Assembly (NCBI GenBank): GCA_963814955.1
Contig: CAWFEX010000008.1
Location: 434,001 to 498,000, forward strand
From: DATCJA01 sp963814955
GTDB taxonomy: Bacteria; Acidobacteriota; Vicinamibacteria; Vicinamibacterales; UBA2999
Reading direction: 5' to 3'
Length of the DNA stretch: 64,000 nucleotides
The stretch's first letter is position 1, and each line of letters opens with the position of its first letter. Below, in pieces: positions 46,436-54,666 of the stretch. Both the position numbers and the translations under genes were made by a program. The notes beneath the pieces were generated by a model. That model made no database searches. It saw only the letters and a program-made list of their open reading frames with translations, and had not been told where the DNA came from.

Positions 46436-47688
46436 CGGGCGTTCACCAGGCCGCCGGGCAGCGCCATGCGCAAGGCCGGTGCTGCTGCCACGTCCAGCGG
46501 CGTCAGAGACGCCGTGCCGAGCCGTTCGAGAATGTGTTGCGCCACCTGCAGATGATGCGTTTTGAACGAACGCTGCGAATAGAACGCCAGGGCGCTGACG
46601 CCGCAGAGCGGCGCCAGGTACGAATAGCCGCCGTAGGTGCCGACAAAGGCGCGTGCGCCGGCAATCACGGCCGTCTGCACGGCGAGATTTCGGGACGGCG
46701 CCATATGACTCGCGCCAATGGCCAGAACACGGCTGCCGCGCGAGTCGAAGTCGTGGTGATCATCGACACTGAACGGGGTATTCAGCAGAACAACCGGTAT
46801 CTGGCGACTGATGCCGTCGATCGTGGCCGCGACGAATTCACGATTGGTCGGCGTGTCGGGGAAGCAGTCGCTGAAATAGAACCGGGCCGCGATATATTCG
46901 GCGGGAAGCTCACGCACCACCGCAAGGTCTGGCGCCTCGAGCAGCGTGTGGACGGCGTACCGGTCGATCCGGGCGATCGACGCCTGATCCTTCCAGAACG
47001 GCATGAACAGCCGGTACATCAATCCGGGATGCAGCAGCGCGACGCGACCGAGGCGGTGTGCGTCGACGATGCGCTTCAAGACTGTCGCGTCGAACGCGCC
47101 CACTCGCCGCTGTTTCCGGGCCTCGGCGGTTGCCACGCGGAACTCGTCGGGAGAGAAATGGTCGAACACGTCGACATAGCGGGCAGCAGCGCCATACCAC
47201 GAAGCGGTTCCGCCGCGTGAAACCACAATCAGCCGCTCAACGGGAATCGCGTACGTTCTTGTGACCCACCGCACGAACGGCACCCAGTAAATCAGCTCGA
47301 ATCCCACCTCGCCGGTCCATGGACCGACGATCACAGGACGGTTGTGCTGGAGTAGTTCCTCGATGCGTCGCAGAAAGCGGCGGTCGCCGGCCGCCTGATC
47401 GTCGAGAATGCCCGCTCGTTCAAGCGCATCGGAATACAGGCGATCCTGGTTCTCCAGCAGACGTTCGACGCGCTCCAACCGCCGCTCGAGGCTGAGCACG
47501 GTGTCGGCACTAGCACGGGTCGGAAGGACGGTCCCCAGGTCGTCGAGCTGATGCCGCTGTGCGGCAAGCGCTTCGCGCTGCGCTCTCCCGAACGATCCGA
47601 CTTTTTCCTCGATGGACGCGAGACGTTCCAGATGCACACTGCCGGTGAGGCGCCTCAGGACACGGCTAAGGACAGTGCGATCCTTCAC
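46432..47688 (-). CDS. Family A protein with N-terminal coiled coil
   Basis: A 418-residue intact copy. Residues about 20-115 form heptad-rich helices (LERRLERVERLLENQDRL), followed by GPWTGEVGFELIYWVPF (132), VVSRGGTASWYGAAA, LHPGLMYRLFMPFWKD, YIAARFYFSDCFPDTPTNRE, VVLLNTPFSVDDHHDF and AGARAFVGTYGGYSYLAPLCG. This is the best complete example of the coiled-coil type. The GTG at 47688 overlaps the upstream family B stop (GTGA) and the longer frame adds nothing recognisable. The coiled coil suggests dimerisation or docking to the neighbouring family B protein. Confidence 0.65.
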   Translation of the reverse strand: MKDRTVLSRVLRRLTGSVHLERLASIEEKVGSFGRAQREALAAQRHQLDDLGTVLPTRASADTVLSLERRLERVERLLENQDRLYSDALERAGILDDQAAGDRRFLRRIEELLQHNRPVIVGPWTGEVGFELIYWVPFVRWVTRTYAIPVERLIVVSRGGTASWYGAAARYVDVFDHFSPDEFRVATAEARKQRRVGAFDATVLKRIVDAHRLGRVALLHPGLMYRLFMPFWKDQASIARIDRYAVHTLLEAPDLAVVRELPAEYIAARFYFSDCFPDTPTNREFVAATIDGISRQIPVVLLNTPFSVDDHHDFDSRGSRVLAIGASHMAPSRNLAVQTAVIAGARAFVGTYGGYSYLAPLCGVSALAFYSQRSFKTHHLQVAQHILERLGTASLTPLDVAAAPALRMALPGGLVNAR

Positions 47689-49496
47689 GTTGCCTGTCCC
47701 TGGCGCCCGATGCCACACCGGCTAAGCCAGGCCTTTGCGCCCTGTTTCAGGCGCGCGCGCATCGCCGCCCATTCGCGTCGCTTCAGACGCTGCGCGGTTT
47801 CCCGTGCCTTGCGCGCGACCCGCCGCGCCTTCTCCGCCTCTCGCCGGCGTCGCGCGGCAGCGCCGGCCTGTATCGCGGCGTCGCGCGCGGCCGCTTTTTC
47901 AGTCCGGCGCCGCTCGCGCTGACGTTTGGCTTCTTCGGCGGCCACCCGCCGTGCCCGCCGTTGACGTTCCCGTTCTTCGAGCCAGCGCTGATGCTCGCGG
48001 TCATCGCGCCGCCAGTCGTCGCGAAACAGTTCGGCCCCGTAGATCGCACGCAGCACGAGAAAGGCCGGATACGACATCCATCGCACGGCGACAAGTCCGA
48101 TCGACGGACGGTCGGGCACTGGCGCAGAGATTGCGGCCGCGCGCTCGAGGCTGTCGCAGAAGATGTCAGTCGCCCGGGAAGTCAGACCGTTAGGCCGGAT
48201 GAATTCACTGACGAACTGCTCCGCGATGCTCGCGCGAGCCTGAGGACTGCGCAGCGACGCCGCGAGTTGCGCGTGATGCTCCGAGAAGGTACGGCTCGTC
48301 TGCAGCACACCCCCGGCGACCTTGAGCAGGTAGTGAAAGTGCAGAGTACCTTCCTGGTTGTCGGTGTACTCCGGGGCCAGAATTGTGTGAACCGGCCGGC
48401 CAGCGATCGCCGCCTCCAGAAACGCGCTCGTATTCAGTCCGACCACCGCGCTGCTGTAATAGAGCGATGCGAAGTAGTCTTCCTTGGACTCGCCGTCCAT
48501 CGGATTCGATCCATACAAGACGACCTGGTCGTCGCCGGACAGATCGATGGCCTTCCACTCATCCATGCGAGCCGGATGCGGCCTGACCAGGATGCTCGCG
48601 CCGCGCAGTTCCGGCTCCGCGCTCTCACGCAAACTCTGGATCCAGCGGCGGACGAAATCCGCTTCGACCGGACTACCCCAGAACAACGCCGAACAGACGT
48701 AGAGAATGAACGGACGGTCAGGGTGCAGACCGACGCGACGACAGAATTCTTCGCGCGTACATGCGGGAGTGCGGCCAAACCACTGGTCGTAGCATTGCGC
48801 GCCCGTGACGACGATGCGATCGGCAGGCACCCGGTGAAGCGTGACCGCTTCATTCTTTTGCGTCTCGTTCCACACGAAAACGCGGTGTGGTACGTCGCGG
48901 ACGAGCGCCTTGCTCGACAGGTGGTCCCAGCTCCCCACGGCAAATACGGTGCGCAACCCTTCGGCAAGTGCCGCGCGAAGCACTTCAAACTGCCACGACC
49001 CGAGGTACACGAGTGGCGTAACGACGACAACATCGGGCTTCTGCTCCCGGAGTTGCTCGCGGATTTCCGCCACGGTGGGCATTGCGCGCTCGATTGTCCG
49101 CAGCGCATTGAGCAGACGCTGCCGGTTGCGCGGCCGCTGAAAGAGCGGCCACTGGCTGACGCGCACCAGCCGCGGTGGGACCCGCTCCTCCGCTCTCGCG
49201 CGCAGCCTCGGCGCGGACGCGTAATGCGACTCGAAATACCGCAGGTAATCGGCCCACAGTCGGATGGTCCTTGCGAGTTCGAACCAGAACGCCGACGTGG
49301 ACGGCGACGGCGACAGCCAGCTCCGCGTGATGGTCGGGTGATCGGCCAGCACGCGCTCGAGCGCTGCTTCCCACCCGAGCGACTCGGAGCGGCTGATCGC
49401 AAGGTGCAACTGATGGCCTCGTGCCGCAAGTTCACGGACGACCGACTCGTACACCAGAAACGAGCCGAGATGCTGCATCGAGAAAAAGACCCGCAT
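47685..49496 (-). CDS. Family B protein with long basic coiled-coil tail
   Basis: A 603-residue copy, the longest stand-alone family B protein. MRVFFSMQHLGSFLVYESVV, SLGWEAALERVLADHP, PDVVVVTPLVYLGSW, GSWDHLSSKALVRDVPH, VTGAQCYDQWFGRTP, FILYVCSALFWGS, SILVRPHPARMDEW, EDYFASLYYSSAVVGLNTSA and NQEGTLHFHYLL are present. Residues about 495-595 are a lysine/arginine/glutamate-rich helix (REHQRWLEERERQRRARRVA) far longer than in the other copies, likely a coiled coil. It begins 7 bp after the next family B gene ends. Confidence 0.65.
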   Translation of the reverse strand: MRVFFSMQHLGSFLVYESVVRELAARGHQLHLAISRSESLGWEAALERVLADHPTITRSWLSPSPSTSAFWFELARTIRLWADYLRYFESHYASAPRLRARAEERVPPRLVRVSQWPLFQRPRNRQRLLNALRTIERAMPTVAEIREQLREQKPDVVVVTPLVYLGSWQFEVLRAALAEGLRTVFAVGSWDHLSSKALVRDVPHRVFVWNETQKNEAVTLHRVPADRIVVTGAQCYDQWFGRTPACTREEFCRRVGLHPDRPFILYVCSALFWGSPVEADFVRRWIQSLRESAEPELRGASILVRPHPARMDEWKAIDLSGDDQVVLYGSNPMDGESKEDYFASLYYSSAVVGLNTSAFLEAAIAGRPVHTILAPEYTDNQEGTLHFHYLLKVAGGVLQTSRTFSEHHAQLAASLRSPQARASIAEQFVSEFIRPNGLTSRATDIFCDSLERAAAISAPVPDRPSIGLVAVRWMSYPAFLVLRAIYGAELFRDDWRRDDREHQRWLEERERQRRARRVAAEEAKRQRERRRTEKAAARDAAIQAGAAARRRREAEKARRVARKARETAQRLKRREWAAMRARLKQGAKAWLSRCGIGRQGQAT

Positions 49497-49503
49497 GATC
49501 GGG

Positions 49504-51219
49504 TTACGGGACCTGGCCGGGTTCGCCTTTACGCCACACCAGGAAGGCGTGCACGCCCATCTTGCTGCGATGTAACAGCCATCGCGACGGGAGGATCACG
49601 ACACGCCGAAACACAAGGATGCCGAGCCGAATCAGCGCGCGGGGAATCCGTCGAACGAATCGTCCGGCGTAGATGAGCCGGGCCACACCGGCACGGAGTG
49701 TCAACCGCGCGGGCCGCGTCCAGTGCAGGACGATTGAGCGAAGCTTTGCACGCTCCATCGTGGCGACCGTCGCAATGATCGCCGCCGGAACGAGGAGCGC
49801 CCGCAGCACACGAGCCGTGAGCGGATCGGACTGCGGAACGAGCGCGGGGGCGGCGGCCAGGTGCTCGATCTGCTCGACCACCAGCGGCGTGGCAGCGATC
49901 TCGAGGCCATGCGGACGAATGAACGCCTGAATGAATTGCCGCGCAACCTGTCGCTGAAGGCCGTCGCCCGCCACCAGCTCCGAGAGCTGAGCCACGTGTA
50001 CCTGCAGATCGGCCGCGAGGTGCAGGAGGCCGCCCTCCACGTTTTTCAGGTGCTGAAAATGCAGCGTCCCTTCCTGCGTGTCCGCGAATTCGTCTGACGT
50101 CACCGAGTACACCGGCCTGCCGATGATTCCCGATTCGATCATGGCGCTCGTGTTCACTCCGACAACGGCTTCGGCGTGATACATCGAATCGAAATAATCT
50201 TCGCGAGCGGCGCCGCCAATCGGGTTCACCCCGGTTCTGGGCCACAAGCCCACGTTCTCGAACTCGCGCGACACGTCCACGCCTTCCCACTGGCGTGCGT
50301 TCTGCGGATGTGGGCGTATCAGGAGTCCAAGCTCGCGCACCCGGGGGTCAACGCTGTTCCGGATTGCTGCGATCCACCGCCGAACGAATGCGACTTCATG
50401 CGGCGCAATGAACGGCGATGAGCAGAGATAGAGGAGGAAGGGTCGTCCAGGAGTGACACCCACGCGTCGGCAAAACGCATCCCGATCGAGCGACGGCCTG
50501 GCGGTAAACCAGTGGTCGTACGCCTGGGAACCGGTAACCAGGACGCGATCCGCGGGCACGCCGTGCAGCTCCATCGCTTCGCGCTTTTGCGCCTCGTTCC
50601 ACACGAGCACACGATCGGGAACTTCATGAATCAACCCCTTCGTCGTGAGGTGATCCCAGCTGCCGACACCGAGAATCGACTTGATGCCCAGTTGACGCGC
50701 GCATCTGATGTGATCCACCTGGTGCGAGCGGAAGTACAGAAGCGGAGTCAATAACAACAGGTCGGGCTGGATCCTGCGGAACAGATCGGCCACTTCCCCT
50801 GGCGGCGGCAAAACGCGATCGATTGCGTGAAAGATGCGTTGCAACAGCGCCAGCCCCGCGTGCGTGCCGACGATCGGCATCCGTGCAACGGCAAGTGCAA
50901 ACGCCGGCGCCTGTTCCGCCGCACGCCGGCGCAGCTTCGGCGAGTGATCCCACTTCGGGTCCAGATACCGCCAGTAATCGAGCGACGCGCGAACACCGGT
51001 TCCGAGCGCATACCACAGGCGATGGCGGCTCGAGGGAACGAACTCGGATTGGATCGTGGGATGGTCCGCCTTCAAACCGTCGACCATCTTTTCCCCGTCG
51101 ATTGCGTCCGTTCGCTCCGCAATCAGATGGAGCTGATGCCCGTTTTCGGCGAGGAGCCGAATGGTCGACTGAAAGTTACGAAGAAACCCGAAGCTGGAGG
51201 CAGAGAACAGGATCTTCAT
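49504..51219 (-). CDS. Family B protein (first gene of the minus-strand array)
   Basis: A 571-residue copy. MKILFSASSFGFLRNFQSTI, IDGEKMVDGLKADHP, PDLLLLTPLLYFRS, GSWDHLTTKGLIHEVPD, VTGSQAYDHWFTARPS, FLLYLCSSPFIAP, GLLIRPHPQNARQW, EDYFDSMYHAEAVVGVNTSA and TQEGTLHFQHLK follow the family pattern with many substitutions. The C-terminus has amphipathic basic segments (RSIVLHWTRPARLTLRAG). It is the promoter-proximal gene of the leftward array and its ATG follows the 207-bp divergent control region. Confidence 0.65.
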   Translation of the reverse strand: MKILFSASSFGFLRNFQSTIRLLAENGHQLHLIAERTDAIDGEKMVDGLKADHPTIQSEFVPSSRHRLWYALGTGVRASLDYWRYLDPKWDHSPKLRRRAAEQAPAFALAVARMPIVGTHAGLALLQRIFHAIDRVLPPPGEVADLFRRIQPDLLLLTPLLYFRSHQVDHIRCARQLGIKSILGVGSWDHLTTKGLIHEVPDRVLVWNEAQKREAMELHGVPADRVLVTGSQAYDHWFTARPSLDRDAFCRRVGVTPGRPFLLYLCSSPFIAPHEVAFVRRWIAAIRNSVDPRVRELGLLIRPHPQNARQWEGVDVSREFENVGLWPRTGVNPIGGAAREDYFDSMYHAEAVVGVNTSAMIESGIIGRPVYSVTSDEFADTQEGTLHFQHLKNVEGGLLHLAADLQVHVAQLSELVAGDGLQRQVARQFIQAFIRPHGLEIAATPLVVEQIEHLAAAPALVPQSDPLTARVLRALLVPAAIIATVATMERAKLRSIVLHWTRPARLTLRAGVARLIYAGRFVRRIPRALIRLGILVFRRVVILPSRWLLHRSKMGVHAFLVWRKGEPGQVP

Positions 51220-51426
51220 CGAGGGACGGCGGCACGGGCGGTACGAGCTACCGCCCTCTCACCTACAGAAAAGGTGTGCACAAGTCTGAAAAGGCACGCA
51301 CACCTCCCCCCTACGCTAAACGACGGATCTGAGTCCCGGACGCTGAATCCGCAGCCAGACTGGTCTCGCGATATGCCGTGTGGAGGAAGGTGATACGCGC
51401 CTGCTAACTCGTAGATAATATGAGAT
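51220..51426. promoter_or_regulatory. Divergent intergenic control region
   Basis: 207 bp separate the leftward and rightward family B genes, the only sizeable gap between divergent genes here. It is more AT-rich than its flanks and contains an 8-bp inverted repeat at 51272-51305 and an AT-rich GATAATATG just before the rightward start, which could be part of a -10 element. Promoters for both arrays are expected here; none is well defined by sequence alone. Confidence 0.5.
51272..51305. repeat. 8-bp inverted repeat, possible operator or leader hairpin
   Basis: AGGTGTGC at 51272-51279 and its exact reverse complement GCACACCT at 51298-51305 are separated by 18 bases. It lies about 50 bp upstream of the leftward family B start, in the 5' untranslated or promoter region. 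Confidence 0.4.
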
Positions 51427-53001
51427 TTGAACAAAGTGGGTCAACATTTTCGACCGCTCCGGATTCTCTTTTCCGTTCAAAATCCGACCTACGTCCGCCA
51501 TTACGATTCGGTGCTCCGAGCGCTTGCCGCGCGGGGCCATGAGGTCCAGCTGGTCATGCGGCCCCGGAAGAAGGGATGGCCGTCATCGGTGCTAGCTCTG
51601 GCGGACGAATGTCCGGCGATCCGCCTGTCGACCACCCCCGATCCGTCATACGACCCCTGGTGGGAACTTGCCACGCGCCTTCGACAGGCGCGTTTCTATC
51701 TGCGCTTTCTCGGACCGCGATCTGACTCCACGCCGGCGTTGCTTCGACGGGCGCGCTCCCGCGCCCCTCAGTTGGCAGTGCGTCTCGGTGAATACGCCGG
51801 CGGCAGTCGACTCGCCCGCCGGCTCCTGGTCAACAGCATCGACGTACTGGAACAGTCAACGCGAAGCGCCGACCTGTTTCATGACTACTTGCGCGAGTGC
51901 GGCCCGGATCTCATCGTCTCTACTCCGCTCGTCGTGCTCAAAACGGCCCAGATTGATCTCGCGCGTGCAGCTGTAGAGCTCGGAATTCGCAACGTGTTCG
52001 CCGTTGCCAGCTGGGACCATCTATCGAGCAAGGGCGAGCTCAACTTCATGCCGCAGTGCGTCCTGCTCTGGAACGAGATTCAGAAACGTGAGGCGATGGA
52101 GCTGCACCACATCGGCTCCCAACGGATCGTGGTGACAGGTGCGCAGGTGTTCGACGACTGGTTCGAGAAACGGCCTTCAACAACACGCGAGCAATTCTGC
52201 GCGCGTGTAGGACTGCCCGCTGATCGGCCAATTCTGCTGTACGTCTGCTCCGGACTCCTGGAAGGAAGCCCACCCGAAGTGGACTTCGTGCTACGGTGGG
52301 CGCGACACATGCGCCAGAGCGGGCATCCCGTTCTGCGCGACTGCAGTATCCTGATTCGGCCGCACTTCAAACGCGGAGACGGGTGGCGTACTTGTGATCT
52401 GTCCGGGCTCGGTCACATTGTCTGCTGGCCGCCCGCGGGTGATGTTCCAGTGGATGCCCGATCCAAGGCCGACTATTTCGATTCGATGTACCACGCCACC
52501 GCCGTAGTGGGGATCAACACGAGCGCCATGATCGAATCGGCGATCGTGGGTCGGCCCGTATTCACGGTGCTGCTGCCCGAGTTCCACGACAATCAGGAAG
52601 GAACCGTGCATTTTCATTACCTGCTCAGCGGTCCTGATGCGCTGCTCCGCGCAAGCAGAACCCTCGACGATCATGCGCGCGACATCGCTCAGGTCATTGC
52701 CGGGCACGATCCCGACCCGGATCGCAGTGCACGGTTCGTTCAGCGATTTGTACGGCCGTGCGGTGTTGACGTTGCTGCGACGGCACAGGTCGTTGACGCT
52801 CTTGAAACGATCGCTGCGCGTCCGGCCCCGGCAGCCCTGCCCATTCCCGCGTGGACGCGCATGATTCGGCCGTTCCTGGGGCCTTTCGCGCGCGGCGCCG
52901 CCGCGCGGGCTCGCCGAATCCACGAAGATTTCCGAAACGAGAAGGAGCGGCTGCTTCTCGAGCATCGTCAACGCAAGGCGCTCCTCAGCCGAGACAGCTA
53001 G
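51427..53001 (+). CDS. Family B protein (rightward copy 1)
   Basis: A copy of up to 524 residues. RILFSVQNPTYVRHYDSVL, LARAAVELGIRNVF, ASWDHLSSKGELNFMPQ, VTGAQVFDDWFEKRPS, ILLYVCSGLLEGSP, SILIRPHFKRGDGW (RPHF replaces RPHP), ADYFDSMYHATAVVGINTSA and NQEGTVHFHYLL mark the family. It ends in a basic helix (NEKERLLLEHRQRKALL). The start is uncertain: TTG 51427 or GTG 51436 both precede the conserved strand. With the next gene (gap of three bases) it forms a close pair with near-identical tail wording, pointing to a recent duplication. Confidence 0.65.
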   Translation: MNKVGQHFRPLRILFSVQNPTYVRHYDSVLRALAARGHEVQLVMRPRKKGWPSSVLALADECPAIRLSTTPDPSYDPWWELATRLRQARFYLRFLGPRSDSTPALLRRARSRAPQLAVRLGEYAGGSRLARRLLVNSIDVLEQSTRSADLFHDYLRECGPDLIVSTPLVVLKTAQIDLARAAVELGIRNVFAVASWDHLSSKGELNFMPQCVLLWNEIQKREAMELHHIGSQRIVVTGAQVFDDWFEKRPSTTREQFCARVGLPADRPILLYVCSGLLEGSPPEVDFVLRWARHMRQSGHPVLRDCSILIRPHFKRGDGWRTCDLSGLGHIVCWPPAGDVPVDARSKADYFDSMYHATAVVGINTSAMIESAIVGRPVFTVLLPEFHDNQEGTVHFHYLLSGPDALLRASRTLDDHARDIAQVIAGHDPDPDRSARFVQRFVRPCGVDVAATAQVVDALETIAARPAPAALPIPAWTRMIRPFLGPFARGAAARARRIHEDFRNEKERLLLEHRQRKALLSRDS

Positions 53002-53004
53002 CGT

Positions 53005-54666
53005 TTGCGCATCCTCTTCTCTGTTCGTACGCCGGCGAACGTCCGTCAGTACCAGAGCGTGCTGCGAGGTCTTGCTGCGCGCGGACACGAAGTAGACCTG
53101 GTCAGGGAGCCATTTGGATCCTACAAGTGGCCGCGGTTCGTGCTGGCGCTGGCCGAGGGCTGCCCAGCCATTCGCCTCCACACGATGCCGGCGACCAAGC
53201 AAAGCGAATGGTGGGAGCTGGCGACGCACTTCCGTCGTGCTCGTTTTTATCTGCGATTCTTTGGACCTGCGTACCGGCGAACCCCCGCGCTGCTCGCCCG
53301 GGCGCGCAAGCGTGCGCCAGGATGGACCGTCCGGTTGGCGGAAACACTCGGCGCGCCAGGCCGTTGGCTCCTCGTGCGGCTCCTCGACCTCCTCGAACAG
53401 TCGACACGGTCCGCGGCGCTTTTTCATCAGTACCTGCGCGAGCGCAACCCCGATCTCATCGTCGTTACGCCACTCGTGGTTCTCAAGACCGCGCAGCTCG
53501 ACCTTGCGCGCGCAGCGATAGAGCTCGGCTTCCGCAATGTTTTTGCAGCTGCCAGCTGGGATCACTTGTCCAGCAAAGGCGAGCTGAACTTCTCTCCACA
53601 GCAGGCAATTGTGTGGAACGACGTCCAGAAGAGAGAGGCGATCGAACTCCACCATCTGGACGCGGGCCGCATTGCCGTGACGGGCGCTCAAGTGTTCGAC
53701 GAGTGGTTCGACAGGGACGCCTCAAGCACACGGGAGGTTTTCTGCGCGCGCGTGGGTCTCCGTGCGGACAGGCCCATACTGCTGTATGTCTGTTCGTCGC
53801 TGCTCGAGGCAAGCCCTGCCGAGCCTGCCTTCATCCTCCGATGGGTTCAGCACCTGCGCGAAAGCGGGCATGCGATTCTCCGGGACTGCGGAATTTTGAT
53901 CCGGCGCCATCCTGAACGCGATGAAGGCTGGGACCAGGTGACCTTCGGGGGATTGGACAACGTCGTGTGCTGGCCGCCTCTGGGCGACGCTCCCGTCGAC
54001 CATCGATCGAAAGACGATTACTTCGATTCGATGTATCACGCAGCAGCGGTCGTCGGCCTCAATACCAGCGCGATGATCGAAGCCGCCATCGTCGGCCGGC
54101 CGGTGCACACCGTGCTGTTGCCCGAGTTCTGGGACAACCAGGAGGGTACGGTGCATTTCCGGGACTTACTCGAAGGCCAGACTCCCCTGCTCCGGGCCAC
54201 GAGATCGCTGGAGGATCACGCGCGTGATTTGGCGGTCATTCTCGATGGTGGCGATCCCGATCCGCTGCGCAGCGCCCGGTTCGTGCGCGAATTCGTTCGA
54301 CCGGCTGGTATTGAGGTCCCGTCGACGACGCGCGTGATCGAGGCGATCGAAGCGCTGGGCTCGCTGCCCGCGCCGGCTCCCGTGCCAGTTCCGTCTCGGG
54401 TGCGATGGCTGCGGCCGCTTGTCCGGCCAATCCTCCAGCCGTTCGCAAATGTGGTCGCCGAACAGGTTCGCGTCGCTCAGGAGGAATCCCGTCGCCGAAG
54501 CGAACAGCGGCTGCTCGAGCACCGTCAGGCGAAGCAACCCGAACCTACTCGAACATCGGCGCCGACGCATAGAGGAGCACAGGCGCCGGAAGCAAGAGGC
54601 AACGCAGGTACCCGGTGGCGCCGCGGATCAGACCACTTGAAAAACGGAGCTATAGTTCCGCGGTGA
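53005..54666 (+). CDS. Family B protein (rightward copy 2)
   Basis: A 553-residue copy, the closest relative of the gene before it: RILFSVRTPANVRQYQSVL, RGLAARGHEVDLV, IVVTPLVVLKTAQLDLARA, ASWDHLSSKGELNFSPQ, VTGAQVFDEWFDRDAS, ILLYVCSSLLEASP, GILIRRHPERDEGW (RRHP for RPHP), DDYFDSMYHAAAVVGLNTSA and NQEGTVHFRDLL. It starts at a TTG three bases after the previous stop. The C-terminus carries LEHRQ, as in copy 1, then a proline/glycine/threonine-rich end of about 45 residues that may be low-value sequence. The stop overlaps the next GTG. Confidence 0.65.
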   Translation: MRILFSVRTPANVRQYQSVLRGLAARGHEVDLVREPFGSYKWPRFVLALAEGCPAIRLHTMPATKQSEWWELATHFRRARFYLRFFGPAYRRTPALLARARKRAPGWTVRLAETLGAPGRWLLVRLLDLLEQSTRSAALFHQYLRERNPDLIVVTPLVVLKTAQLDLARAAIELGFRNVFAAASWDHLSSKGELNFSPQQAIVWNDVQKREAIELHHLDAGRIAVTGAQVFDEWFDRDASSTREVFCARVGLRADRPILLYVCSSLLEASPAEPAFILRWVQHLRESGHAILRDCGILIRRHPERDEGWDQVTFGGLDNVVCWPPLGDAPVDHRSKDDYFDSMYHAAAVVGLNTSAMIEAAIVGRPVHTVLLPEFWDNQEGTVHFRDLLEGQTPLLRATRSLEDHARDLAVILDGGDPDPLRSARFVREFVRPAGIEVPSTTRVIEAIEALGSLPAPAPVPVPSRVRWLRPLVRPILQPFANVVAEQVRVAQEESRRRSEQRLLEHRQAKQPEPTRTSAPTHRGAQAPEARGNAGTRWRRGSDHLKNGAIVPR

